The position numbers and the translations under genes were made by a program. Source: an uncultured Clostridia bacterium (lineage in GTDB: Bacteria; Bacillota; Clostridia; Christensenellales; Borkfalkiaceae). Taken from it: 64,000 nt of DNA. The DNA is taken from assembly GCA_934272745.1 (NCBI GenBank), contig CAKQSI010000002.1:28372-92371 (forward strand), written 5' to 3'. Within the stretch, counting starts at the first letter, position 1. Each line of letters begins with the position of its first letter. The notes beneath the pieces were generated by a model. That model was not told the origin of the DNA, ran no database searches, and was given only the letters and a program-made list of their open reading frames with translations. This document shows, piece by piece, positions 33,652 through 41,330 of the stretch.

Positions 33652-34357
33652 GGAAGAAACCGAACGCCTTTTAGAGCAAGCGAACGCGGGCGAAGCGGGC
33701 GCGAAGGAACGCGTCCTGAAAGAAAACGCCCCCCTGATCAAGAGCGTCATCCGCCGGTTTCTGGGCAGGGGCGTGGAATACGAGGATTTGTACGAGATCG
33801 GCTGCATCGGCTTTCTGAAAGCCATGGCGAATTTCGACAAATCGGTCGGGGTCAAGTTTACGACCTACGCCGTGCCGATGATTCTGGGGGAAGTCATGCG
33901 TTTTTTGCGGGACGACGGCTCGGTAAAGGTTTCGCGCACGCTGAAGGCGCTGTCCGCTAAAATCGCGGCGTATGAGGAAGAACGCCGCAACCTCACCGGC
34001 AAAAGCCCGACGGTGGAGGAACTGGCGGCAAAATTCGAAGTGGACCCGCAGGAGATCGTGTTTGCGATCGGCAGCGGCAAAGCCACCGTTTCGCTGTTTT
34101 CCAAAGAAAATGCGGAAGAAAAAAGCGCCGAACTTATCGACCGCATTCCCGCCAAAGAGAATATGGACGACGTGATCGATCGTATTTTGCTGAAAGACGC
34201 CATCGAAAGCTTACCGGAACGGGAGAAAAAGTTGGTGATTCTGCGCTATTTCCGCGATAAAACGCAGGCGGAAGTGGCGGAAGCGCTGGGGATTTCGCAG
34301 GTGCAGGTGTCTCGGATCGAAAGCCGCGTGATCGGAAAACTGCGCGAAAAGTTGTAG
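33641..34357 (+). CDS. sigF: RNA polymerase sigma-F factor
   Basis: 238 residues. First forespore-specific sigma factor. Region 2 (YEDLYEIGCIGFLKAMANFD, about 46-65, then FTTYAVPMILGEVMRF), region 3 (about 110-150) and region 4 with a terminal helix-turn-helix (AEVAEALGISQVQVSRIES, about 211-229) are intact. Overlap with spoIIAB suggests coupled translation, as in Bacillus. Its presence shows the organism belongs to an endospore-forming lineage. Confidence 0.96.
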   Translation: MLSREETERLLEQANAGEAGAKERVLKENAPLIKSVIRRFLGRGVEYEDLYEIGCIGFLKAMANFDKSVGVKFTTYAVPMILGEVMRFLRDDGSVKVSRTLKALSAKIAAYEEERRNLTGKSPTVEELAAKFEVDPQEIVFAIGSGKATVSLFSKENAEEKSAELIDRIPAKENMDDVIDRILLKDAIESLPEREKKLVILRYFRDKTQAEVAEALGISQVQVSRIESRVIGKLREKL

Positions 34358-34559
34358 ACTTTGGTTTTTCTCGGAATATTACGACCCGCGGAACGGGAAG
34401 GATCGCACGGGTAAAATCCGCGCAGGTAAGACCCTCGTCGCGCAGAACGAGAGAACGTGCTATGCGAAAATTTATCATCACACCGCACGATTTTTTTATT
34501 TATAATCCAACTAATCTGCATTGCTCGTTTTTTTATTTATATAGAATCTGCCAATCCAC

Positions 34560-34676
34560 GAGAATCTGCCAATCCACGCCGCCCGCCATTTTATTATCAA
34601 TACGAAAAAAGGCAGGCTGTACTGGGACAAGTTCAAATTTCACCTGCCGTATATCGGAAACATCTTATAATCCACG
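34560..34676 (+). pseudogene. Possible fragment of a GspF/PilC-type secretion gene
   Basis: In frame before a stop at 34675 the plus strand reads FIINTKKGRLYWDKFKFHLP then YIGNIL, which looks like the inter-domain region of GspF/PilC inner-membrane proteins (KGR..WD...L..P..G). No start and no continuation are seen. It is preceded by a 17-base tandem repeat (GAATCTGCCAATCCACG). A chance resemblance is possible. Confidence 0.3.
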
Positions 34677-34779
34677 TCGCACGCGTTTGCGGCTTCGGAT
34701 ACGTTTCATAAAAATCGATTACCCGAATACTGTTTCCATACCTCCTCGCTTTACCCGATAAATTACAGGTAAGGTGAAC

Positions 34780-34811
34780 GCGCGCGCCCCGACTTCCGTC
34801 GGGGCGCGCGC
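34780..34811. repeat. 14-base GC palindrome (GCGCGC type)
   Basis: GCGCGCGCCCCGAC and its complement around TTCC. No T run on either side; it lies just before the RAYT promoter. Confidence 0.65.
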
Positions 34812-34852
34812 AGTTTCGTCCGGAAATCTTAGAAGACGAACGTATCAGGGAA

Positions 34853-34881
34853 TTGTTCTTTTGCCAATAATATGTTATGAT
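34853..34881 (+). promoter_or_regulatory. Promoter of the RAYT gene
   Basis: TTGTTC (34853-34858), 17-base spacer, TATGAT (34876-34881). It includes the first possible ATG at 34877, so translation should start at 34898. Confidence 0.55.
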
Positions 34882-34897
34882 ATGGTCGGGTGGCAAA

Positions 34898-35467
34898 ATG
34901 GAGAAGAAAATAGATTTACCTAAGAGGAAAAGAAATCGTTTGAAAAATTATGATTACGATTCCTGCGGGGCGTATTTTATTACGATATGTACTTCAGGAA
35001 AGAAAAATTACTTTTGGGAACACGATAATGCTGCGGGATCGTTTTCAGACCTGTCGGAAAATGCCAATATGCAGCGATACGGCGATGTCAACGTAGGGGC
35101 GATCATTGATCGCCCGCAAGGCGTCAGACTTACCCGTTTGGGACAATGTGTAAACGAGGCAATTAACAGGATCCCTGCAGTATACACGGCCTTGGCGGTT
35201 GAAAATTATGTAATAATGCCAAATCATATTCATGTGTTGTTGCAAGTAAATGCAGACGAATGCGGGCGACCACTGGTCGCCCCTACACTGTTGCAGGTCG
35301 TAAAACAACTGAAAGGTTACGTTTCCAAAAGCATAGGAAAAACGATTTGGCAAAAATCCTTTTACGATCATATTATCCGAAATTGGGAAGATTATGCAGC
35401 GCACCTAAAGTATATATATGAAAATCCGACGCGTTGGGCAGAAGACGAATTGTATAGTGCAGAATAG
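34898..35467 (+). CDS. REP-associated tyrosine transposase (RAYT, Y1_Tnp family)
   Basis: 189 residues. IS200/IS605-like single-strand nuclease with one catalytic Tyr. The HuH motif is in VIMPNHIHVLLQ (His-Ile-His, about 112-114), and the Tyr is in WQKSFYDHIIRN (about 154), with the typical YIYENPTRW ending. Two parts of the coding sequence are REP palindromes: 35093-35123 encodes VGAIIDRPQG and 35262-35287, in opposite orientation, encodes GRPLVAPT. RAYTs move or spread REP sequences, and related REPs lie at 20.2 and 28.3-28.4 kb. The start is set by the promoter position. The gene stands alone. Confidence 0.9.
   Translation: MEKKIDLPKRKRNRLKNYDYDSCGAYFITICTSGKKNYFWEHDNAAGSFSDLSENANMQRYGDVNVGAIIDRPQGVRLTRLGQCVNEAINRIPAVYTALAVENYVIMPNHIHVLLQVNADECGRPLVAPTLLQVVKQLKGYVSKSIGKTIWQKSFYDHIIRNWEDYAAHLKYIYENPTRWAEDELYSAE
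35093..35123 (+). repeat. REP copy inside RAYT gene (forward)
   Basis: GTAGGGGCGATCATTGATCG then CCCGC, in frame with the transposase. Confidence 0.85.
35262..35287 (-). repeat. REP copy inside RAYT gene (reverse)
   Basis: Reads TGTAGGGGCGACCAGTGGTC then GCCCGC on the minus strand, in frame with the transposase. With the forward copy it forms a REPIN-like pair about 195 bases long. Confidence 0.8.
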
Positions 35468-35585
35468 GGAGAAAATAGCGGAAATTCTACGGCGAATACG
35501 GTTTCCGACCGGGAGATTGTCGTTCCCGCCCAAAGACGGGGCGGAAAATTCTGGCAGTTTCGCTATACCAATCCCGCTTCGGTTG

Positions 35586-35594
35586 TGTTATAAT
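35586..35594 (+). promoter_or_regulatory. Extended -10 promoter of mutarotase-like gene
   Basis: TGTTATAAT, 70 bases before the start codon; no good -35. Confidence 0.45.
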
Positions 35595-35664
35595 ACAGGT
35601 ATTTGAATGAAAGCGGTTTCTGTCCGCAAAGCGTTGCGGGCGCAATGCGAAAGGGGAAAAGAAG

Positions 35665-36546
35665 ATGGTGACGCTAAGGGGAAGCGGTATGGTGGAAGAG
35701 GGGACGTTTAAAGATCGCCCCGCGGTGATATTGAAAAGCGGCGACTGCCGGATGACGGTTCTGCCCGAAGACGGCGGCAAGATCGCTTCGATTGTAAAAG
35801 ACGGGTTCGAGTTTTTGGAACAGGCGCCGGGGGATCGTTATCTTCGACTGGCGGAAGACGGCAGTTTCGTGGAAAGCGAGTGTTCGGCGTTCGACGATAT
35901 GTTTCCCACGGTGGACCCCTGCAAGGTTGGCAAATACGTCTATCCCGATCACGGCGCGGTCTGTCGGGCGGAACTTACCCACAGCATTTCCGGCGAAACG
36001 CTGCGCATGGTGGCAAAACTCAAAAATCTGCCTTTTTTGTGGGAAAAAGAGGTGCGCGGACTTCCGTCCGGCTTTGAAATTTTATACCGGATTACCAATC
36101 TTTCGGGCGAAAAACTGCCCTATCTTTACGCCGCGCATTTTATGCTGAAAGGGAGCGACGATCTCGAAATCGTTACCCCGTACGGCGAAAATGCGGACGC
36201 GGCGTATATGTTCGGCGGGGAATTTGCCGCGCTTCCCAAAAACAGACTGACGGGGAAAAAGGCGGACGGACCCGCTTACAAATATTATTATACAGAAAAA
36301 ATCGCCGAGGGGAAAATCGTCGCCCGCTACCGTGGACGCGCGCTGACCTTAGTTTACGACAAGGACGATCTGCCGTACGTCGGCGTGTGGCTGAATAACG
36401 GCTCCTTTAAGGGAATGTACAATATCGCGACCGAAATCGCTTCCGCCCCGTACGATTCGCCGCTTCCGGCGGAAGAAAAGGGGGCTTGTTCCTACCTGTT
36501 CCCCAAAGAGCGCAAAGATTTCCGCCTGCAAATCCTGCTGGATTGA
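35665..36546 (+). CDS. Aldose 1-epimerase (mutarotase)-like protein
   Basis: 293 residues, cytosolic. All-beta galactose-mutarotase fold: PEDGGKIASIV near 36-46, FDDMFPTVDP (about 77-86, with catalytic-type acidic residues), PDHGAVCRAELT with the conserved His near 95, and YLYAAHFML (about 156) with a second His. Members interconvert anomers of free or phosphorylated sugars or other sugar derivatives; the exact substrate is open. AAAGGGGAAAAG serves as ribosome site. The gene converges with pdxK. Confidence 0.8.
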   Translation: MVTLRGSGMVEEGTFKDRPAVILKSGDCRMTVLPEDGGKIASIVKDGFEFLEQAPGDRYLRLAEDGSFVESECSAFDDMFPTVDPCKVGKYVYPDHGAVCRAELTHSISGETLRMVAKLKNLPFLWEKEVRGLPSGFEILYRITNLSGEKLPYLYAAHFMLKGSDDLEIVTPYGENADAAYMFGGEFAALPKNRLTGKKADGPAYKYYYTEKIAEGKIVARYRGRALTLVYDKDDLPYVGVWLNNGSFKGMYNIATEIASAPYDSPLPAEEKGACSYLFPKERKDFRLQILLD

Positions 36547-36597
36547 GAATTGCGGGCGGGTCGGAGCGTGTCATAATTTTTGATAAAAACCATAGTT

Positions 36598-36626
36598 TCA
36601 GCCACCGCAAGGCTTGCGGTGGCTGA
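36598..36626. terminator. Bidirectional terminator between mutarotase and kinase genes
   Basis: TCAGCCACCGCAA and its perfect complement (13 bases) with a GGC loop, between convergent genes. Confidence 0.7.
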
Positions 36627-36643
36627 AATTATATCGCGGATTT

Positions 36644-37636
36644 TCAATTTTCGCGAGCAACCAGCAGCGGCAGGATCCGTTCAAAATCCGTGCCGAAACG
36701 GGGGTCGGGATTCTCGGTGTTTTCCAGCGCAAGATGGACGGCGGCTGCCGAAAGGCGGAGCGCTTCCCCTTCCGGCTTTCCCGAAAGAAGATAGCCGAAC
36801 AGCAGCGCCGCAAACAGATCGCCCGTGCCGGAACGGGAAGAAAGCCGCGGCGTGCGAACGATCGCTGTGTTTTCGTCTTGGGTCAAAAGCAACGTTTCCA
36901 CGCCGTTGCCGCACGAAATTCCGGTAACGACCACCGTTTTTGCGCCCAGACGCTGCAGTTTCCCGGCAACGGGCAGGGCGGCTTTCGCCCCGAAAGATTC
37001 GCACTTGCGCAAGGTATGCGCGTAGGGGGCGCCGGTCAAAAGGCAGGCTTCGGTCAGGTTGGGCGTGACGACCGAGGACAGGGGCAAAAGGTCGCGCGTG
37101 GCGGTGACTTCCGCTTCCGAAAAACAGGGGTAAGGCACGCCGTTGTCGCCGAGAACGGGGTCGAGCAGGTAAAGCGCGGGGGCGTATTCCTTAAGAAAGA
37201 CGGCGAGTTCCTTGCTTTGCGCAGGGGTTGCCAGAAATCCGCTCATCACGCCGGTGTTTTCGGCGGAAAGGTAACGCCTGATCGCGTTCAATCCTCCCGT
37301 AAGGGGAAGCGTTGTCATCTCGTACCCCTCAAACCCCGTCTGCGCGGAAAGAACGGCAGAGGGCAGGGCGTGCGTTTTGATCCGCATTGCGGCAAGTACG
37401 GGCAGCGCCGCGGCAAGCGAGTTGCTGCCGAACGCGGAATAATCGTTTAAGACCACCGCTTGCTTTTTATGGAGCGGCGGAAATTTTTGTCCGGCGTTTT
37501 TCAAAAGCGATTGCCCGGCGTTTCCGGCAGAGGGCTGCGCGGAGATTCCCGAAGACGTCTGCGCGGTGCTTTCCAAAAATTGTTGGGTGGAGTTTTCTGA
37601 GTCCGGCGGGGTGGAGTCGTAGGGAAATTGCGTCAT
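36644..37636 (-). CDS. pdxK: Pyridoxal/pyridoxine kinase
   Basis: 330 residues. Ribokinase-fold kinase that phosphorylates B6 vitamers. NDYSAFGSNSLAAALPVLAA (64-83) is the vitamin-binding start, then DPVLGDNG (about 169), TPNLTEACLLTG (about 202, nucleotide-binding region) and GTGDLFAALLFG (about 280, catalytic Asp). The first 58 residues are a low-complexity Ser/Gln/Asn/Ala tail not found in ordinary PdxK. Its ATG overlaps the stop of the ECF gene (ATGA), so both are in one operon behind the FMN riboswitch. Confidence 0.87.
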   Translation of the reverse strand: MTQFPYDSTPPDSENSTQQFLESTAQTSSGISAQPSAGNAGQSLLKNAGQKFPPLHKKQAVVLNDYSAFGSNSLAAALPVLAAMRIKTHALPSAVLSAQTGFEGYEMTTLPLTGGLNAIRRYLSAENTGVMSGFLATPAQSKELAVFLKEYAPALYLLDPVLGDNGVPYPCFSEAEVTATRDLLPLSSVVTPNLTEACLLTGAPYAHTLRKCESFGAKAALPVAGKLQRLGAKTVVVTGISCGNGVETLLLTQDENTAIVRTPRLSSRSGTGDLFAALLFGYLLSGKPEGEALRLSAAAVHLALENTENPDPRFGTDFERILPLLVAREN

Positions 37637-38238
37637 TTTTTATCTTCCTCGGAGGGGAAATTTTCTGCGGTCGATTCCTGATTTTGGCATACGTCCCCCC
37701 GTTTTTCGGTACCAAAGGCGAAGAAACGGGAAAGCGCGGGCGTTTTGTCGAATAGAATAGAAAGCGCGGTTCCTGCAGCAACGCAAACTGCTGCTTGCAG
37801 CAGGTCGTAAGGCACGCCGCCGAAAAACGCCGCGTGGGCGCTGCCGTTCAAAAACCAGTTGACAAAGAAATAGCCCGTCGCCATGGTAAGTCCGCCCGCA
37901 AGGTAGGAAATGGCGAACGTCAGAACGTTTCTTTTGTTGTTCTTCGTCAGCGCGCGGAGGAGCAGGGCGGAAACCGTGCTCATGGCGGCTTTCACGATCA
38001 GGGTAAAAGGAGCAAACGAAGCGTACCCCGCAAGCAGGTCTGCGATAAATCCCGCAAGACTGCCCACGACGATCGCGGGGAAACCGAACAGCGCTACCGC
38101 CAAAAAGGCGATCGCGTCGCCGAAGTTGATGTAGCCCACCCCTGCGGGAATAGCCAGAAATGCGGTCAGAACCGCGTCAAGCGCGATAAACAGCGCCAAA
38201 AAAGCGATTTTTTTTGCGGAAACGTTGGTTGCAGACAT
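37633..38238 (-). CDS. ECF transporter substrate-binding (S) component
   Basis: 201 residues, five or six membrane helices. GYINFGDAIAFLAVALFG (about 34-51), then GFIADLLAGYASFAPFTLIV (about 62-81), is the hallmark of the family that includes the HmpT, PdxU2 and riboflavin-type S components. It would bind a vitamin outside the cell and work with a shared EcfAAT module encoded elsewhere. Translational coupling to pdxK points to pyridoxine, while the FMN riboswitch upstream points to riboflavin. The C-terminal 30 residues are charged. AGGAGG precedes the ATG and lies within a hairpin. Confidence 0.85.
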   Translation of the reverse strand: MSATNVSAKKIAFLALFIALDAVLTAFLAIPAGVGYINFGDAIAFLAVALFGFPAIVVGSLAGFIADLLAGYASFAPFTLIVKAAMSTVSALLLRALTKNNKRNVLTFAISYLAGGLTMATGYFFVNWFLNGSAHAAFFGGVPYDLLQAAVCVAAGTALSILFDKTPALSRFFAFGTEKRGDVCQNQESTAENFPSEEDKK

Positions 38239-38242
38239 AAAA

Positions 38243-38275
38243 AAGCCTCCTGTTACTTTCGGTAAAGGGAGGCTT
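38243..38275 (-). promoter_or_regulatory. Hairpin sequestering the ECF gene ribosome site, followed by a T run
   Basis: On the minus strand AAGCCTCC (38268-38275) pairs with GGAGGCTT (38243-38250), which contains the AGGAGG ribosome site, and TTTTTT follows before the ATG. It can stop transcription and hide the ribosome site, so it is a plausible riboswitch expression platform. Confidence 0.65.
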
Positions 38276-38333
38276 GTTTACGAAAAGAGCAAAAGCGGAA
38301 AGAGTTTTAAGTGCGGTTTTTGCCGGAGGTAAG

Positions 38334-38370
38334 GAGAATCGCCTTATCGCGGGAGAATTGCCTTATCGCG
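38334..38370. repeat. Tandem duplication in the riboswitch leader
   Basis: GGAGAATCGCCTTATCGCG (38332-38350) and GGAGAATTGCCTTATCGCG (38351-38369) sit between aptamer and expression platform. One differing base. Confidence 0.7.
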
Positions 38371-38493
38371 GCGGCTTTCGATGACCCAAATCCGTGCGAA
38401 ACGCAAGCAAGAATCACCGCAAAGCGCAAGCAAAAACCACCGCAAAAAGCGGCAGAAAAAGCAAAACGCCATAGAATCATTCCGTTATTTTGC

Positions 38494-38654
38494 AAAACTT
38501 TCCCATTCAGACTTACGCAATCCCTAGCAAAACTGCACGGAAAGCGCACACTGGCGGTTACGGAATCGCACCGTATCGGCTGTTGGGGCTGTCGGACTAA
38601 TCGCAAAAGCGACATTACCACCGGTCAAGAATTTCACTTTGCCCAAAGTTTTTT
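38494..38654 (-). ncRNA. FMN riboswitch (RFN element)
   Basis: On the minus strand the P1 arms AAAACTTT (38645-38652) and AAAGTTTT (38495-38502) close a domain containing AAAGTGAAATTCTTGACCGG, then GTGGT; AGTCCGACAGCC; GATACGGTGCGATTCCGTAA then CCGCC; and AAGTCTGAATGGGAAAG. These are the conserved RFN segments in the correct order (GTGAAATTC..GACCGG..GGT, GTGCGATTCCGTAACCG, AGTCTG.ATGGGA). It binds FMN and should lower expression of the ECF-pdxK operon when flavin is plentiful. Confidence 0.9.
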
Positions 38655-38665
38655 AATTTTGCCCC

Positions 38666-38694
38666 ATTGTACGCCTAAAAGAACCGTTTGTCAA
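38666..38694 (-). promoter_or_regulatory. Promoter of the riboswitch operon
   Basis: On the minus strand TTGACA (38689-38694), 17-base spacer, TACAAT (38666-38671), about 12 bases before the aptamer. Confidence 0.85.
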
Positions 38695-38904
38695 GCAAAT
38701 TTGCGCTTAGATTTGCCGGGTTTCCGCCGGAATCCCCGCCTGATTCGGAGTGGTTGCAGGGCGGGGGAGAAAGTTTTTTGCGGAAGGATGGACGAAAGAG
38801 CGCCCGATTCTTTTAAAAGGCGTCGTTTTTGAGGGGATAAATAAAGTTTTTGCTGACCGTGCGGAAGTTTTCGCGAAAAGGAAAAAGGATTTTATTTCAT
38901 AAAG

Positions 38905-38933
38905 TTGCAATGCGGGCGCAAAAATGTTATAAT
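38905..38933 (+). promoter_or_regulatory. Predicted promoter of zinc-ribbon membrane protein gene
   Basis: TTGCAA (38905-38910), 17-base spacer, TATAAT (38928-38933) with an extended TGT. Confidence 0.7.
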
Positions 38934-39026
38934 CGTTTCATTAAATTTGCGGCGGCGGAGAAACGGGAGTGAAGCCGGGAATCCGGCTCAACCCCAATCA
39001 CGCAGAAAACGTTGCCGGAGGGTAAA

Positions 39027-39518
39027 ATGGATAAATTCAACAAAAAATATACCGCGTATCTCGTGATGTCTATCGTGATGAGCGTGCTGTTTGTCGCGGG
39101 GATTCCCGGCATCATTATTTTTGCCGGTAAGGTGAAAGCGTTGATGATCATCAGCATCGTAGTCGTCGCGTTCGGGTTTTACGCGACGCCGATTTTGTGG
39201 ATGACGACGGGCGGACTCGGCGGTCTTAAAAAAGTGCTGGTTTCGGTAGAGGAACAGCACGTTTACACCGTGACCGAACTTTCGTCCGTGCTTTCGATAG
39301 ACAGAAAAGAGGTGACCGAACGCGTCAAAAAACTTTTGGCGGGGTTCTATCTCGAGGGGTATACGTTTGACGGCGAAACGCTGACCAAAGTGGAGCGCAA
39401 AAAGAAATTTGCCGCCAACGACAACGTATACAAATGTGAAAACTGCGGCGCGCCTATGGAAGAAGAGGGCGATAAACTGGTCTGCCCCTACTGCGGCGGC
39501 GTGAAAGGGAAAAAGTAA
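39027..39518 (+). CDS. Membrane protein with winged-helix-like and zinc-ribbon domains
   Basis: 163 residues from the ATG at 39027 (CGGAGGG upstream). Two membrane helices (about 9-31 and 35-57), a helical region resembling a winged helix (TVTELSSVLSIDRKEVTERV, about 82-101) and a C-terminal zinc ribbon CENCGAP...CPYCGG (about 136-158). The function is unknown; a membrane-tethered regulator is possible. It has its own promoter. Confidence 0.6.
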   Translation: MDKFNKKYTAYLVMSIVMSVLFVAGIPGIIIFAGKVKALMIISIVVVAFGFYATPILWMTTGGLGGLKKVLVSVEEQHVYTVTELSSVLSIDRKEVTERVKKLLAGFYLEGYTFDGETLTKVERKKKFAANDNVYKCENCGAPMEEEGDKLVCPYCGGVKGKK

Positions 39519-39616
39519 GAAGTATCGCGGGCGCGGGAAAACACAGGCGGTCGGCTCCTCGTGGAAAACGTCAGGCAAACGTGCAGGCGGAGAAAAGCGC
39601 GCTAAAAAGGTAGATT

Positions 39617-39907
39617 ATGGAAAAATATATTGCAGGATTCTATGCGGCGTGGGTGGTTTTGCTGTCGCTTTGGGACTTTATTCTGTACGGCGCGGACAAA
39701 AAACGCGCGGTGAAAGGGGAGTTCCGCATCCGGGAACGGACGTTGCTTCTTCTGGCGTTTTTCGGCGGCGGAATCGGGGCTGCGGCGGGCAGCCTGACCT
39801 TTCGGCATAAAACGAAAAAGTGGTATTTTACGCTGGTAAATCTGATTTCCGTGCTGTATCAGACGGTGCTGCTCGCGTTTCTGATCCTGCGCGCGGCAAG
39901 GGGGTAA
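39617..39907 (+). CDS. DUF1294 small membrane protein
   Basis: 96 residues with three hydrophobic helices. YGADKKRAVKGEFRIRERTL (about 24-43) followed by FFGGGIGAAAGSLTFRHKTK (about 48-67) is the DUF1294 signature. Function unknown. It precedes the YlmH-like gene by three bases. Confidence 0.85.
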   Translation: MEKYIAGFYAAWVVLLSLWDFILYGADKKRAVKGEFRIRERTLLLLAFFGGGIGAAAGSLTFRHKTKKWYFTLVNLISVLYQTVLLAFLILRAARG

Positions 39908-39910
39908 CCG

Positions 39911-40663
39911 GTGGAAGAACGGGATACTTTGCCTTACGTCCGCGACTTGAAGCGGAGAAGTTTCAGCCGCGGCAGTACGGTCTACACCGATTTTTTAAGC
40001 CCGGGGGACGTTGATATCGCGGTTTCGGAATCGCCCGAAGTTTCGTCATTTGCCTACGGCGGGGCGGCGTTTGCCGAACGGAAAATGGTGCGTTTCGGCG
40101 GCGCGCCCGAAACGGAAGAAACGGCGGATGTATCGGATTTCCCCATACGTATTGCAAAAATCGAAACGCGGGGCGAAAAATTTGCGCCCGAACTGACCCA
40201 TCGCGACTATCTCGGCGCGCTGCTTTCCCTCGGCATCGAGCGGGAAGCGGTGGGCGATATTTTCGTGTCCGGCAAGACGGCGTACGCGGCGGTGCTTTCG
40301 GGTATTGCGGACTTTATTTCGGAGCAGTTGACTTCTGTAGGAAGGGCGCGGGTGGAAGTGTCCTTCGTTCCGTCCGTGCCGGAAAGTTTCGCCCCCAAAA
40401 TGCAGGAGGTGCGCTTTTCGGTGTCGTCGCTCCGGCTGGACGCGGTGCTTGCCCGGCTTTACGGGTTATCGCGCGAGGACGCGGGGAAGTTGGTGGAAGG
40501 TAAGTGCGTTTCCTGCCGCGGCAGGGTGATTTTAAAGACTTCTTACGTGCCGAAGGAGGGCGAAGTGTTTGCCGTCCGCGGGTACGGGAAATTTGTGTTC
40601 GGCAGCGTGGTGGGGGAAACCCGTAAAGGGAAACTTTCCGTCACGGCGGAAAAATATATCTGA
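39911..40663 (+). CDS. YlmH-like S4-domain RNA-binding protein
   Basis: 250 residues with a GTG start at 39911 (AGGGGGT upstream). The N-terminal part contains LTHRDYLGALLSLGIEREAV then GDIFV (about 96-120), typical of YlmH, and the C-terminal S4 domain (about 174-245) has LRLDAVLARLYGLSREDA. YlmH is linked to rescue of stalled ribosomes and to cell division gene clusters in Firmicutes; the other ylm/div genes are not here. Co-transcribed with the DUF1294 gene. Confidence 0.85.
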   Translation: MEERDTLPYVRDLKRRSFSRGSTVYTDFLSPGDVDIAVSESPEVSSFAYGGAAFAERKMVRFGGAPETEETADVSDFPIRIAKIETRGEKFAPELTHRDYLGALLSLGIEREAVGDIFVSGKTAYAAVLSGIADFISEQLTSVGRARVEVSFVPSVPESFAPKMQEVRFSVSSLRLDAVLARLYGLSREDAGKLVEGKCVSCRGRVILKTSYVPKEGEVFAVRGYGKFVFGSVVGETRKGKLSVTAEKYI

Positions 40664-40765
40664 GTGGGATTTTGCGGGGCGCCGGCTGCTTTATGCAGCG
40701 GAGCGGTCGTGCGCGGCGGAAACCCTCCGCAGCGGACTTAGCAAAAAGCGAAAACGGGAGGAATT

Positions 40766-41050
40766 ATGATTCGGCATATCGTACTTTGGAAGTTTAAGGC
40801 GGGAGAAGAAGAAAACGTCCGCTTGTTTTTGGGCGGGCTGGAAAAACTGCAGGGGATCATTCCCGAAATCAGGCATATGGAAATCGGCAGAAATTGCAAC
40901 CCGAACAACGCTTTTGACGCGGTGCTGGTTTCCGACTTTTCCTCGATGGAAGATCTGGAAAAGTATAAAAACCACCCGGAACACGTCAAGGTGTCGGCGC
41001 TTTGCAAACGAATCCGTCTGGATCGGCAGGCGATCGATTACGAAATTTAG
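40766..41050 (+). CDS. Dabb-domain (stress-responsive alpha/beta barrel) protein
   Basis: 94 residues, whole length a Dabb ferredoxin-like fold: MIRHIVLWKFK at the start, NNAFDAVLVSDFSSMEDLEK (47-66) in the middle and HPEHVKV (about 72-78). Members form small dimeric barrels; some have olivetolic-acid cyclase-like or chlorite-like activities, most are unknown. CGGGAGGAAT is the ribosome site. Confidence 0.85.
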   Translation: MIRHIVLWKFKAGEEENVRLFLGGLEKLQGIIPEIRHMEIGRNCNPNNAFDAVLVSDFSSMEDLEKYKNHPEHVKVSALCKRIRLDRQAIDYEI

Positions 41051-41119
41051 ACGAGTTTGATTTTTGGAAAGAAAAACTTTCCGAAGCGGAAAGCGACTTG
41101 CCGTTTTTTACGGCGCGGA

Positions 41120-41240
41120 TTGTTGTTTTTAAAACAAAAAAGGATTGTTATTCTTAAGGGAAAAAAGAATAAAAGCGGCTTGTCATTCTTAAAATAGAAG
41201 CGGATTGACGTCCTTAAAAACAAGCGAGTGTCATTTTAAT
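41120..41240. repeat. Degenerate repeats of about 28-32 bases
   Basis: GGATTGTTATTCTTAA, GGCTTGTCATTCTTAA, GGATTGACGTCCTTAA and GAGTGTCATTTTAA follow one another between the Dabb gene and the next terminator. No gene lies here. Confidence 0.6.
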
Positions 41241-41243
41241 AGT

Positions 41244-41284
41244 AAAGTGCGGCGCCCGGGGAATTTCCCCGGGCGCCGCACTTT
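41244..41284. terminator. 19-base perfect palindrome between convergent genes
   Basis: AAAGTGCGGCGCCCGGGGA and its complement with an ATT loop. Belongs to the GGCGCC palindrome family; probably ends both the Dabb and the sugar-operon transcripts. Confidence 0.7.
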
Positions 41285-41330
41285 GCTTATGATCGGCGCT
41301 GTTTGCGCCGCCGCATTTTTGGCTTTGGTG

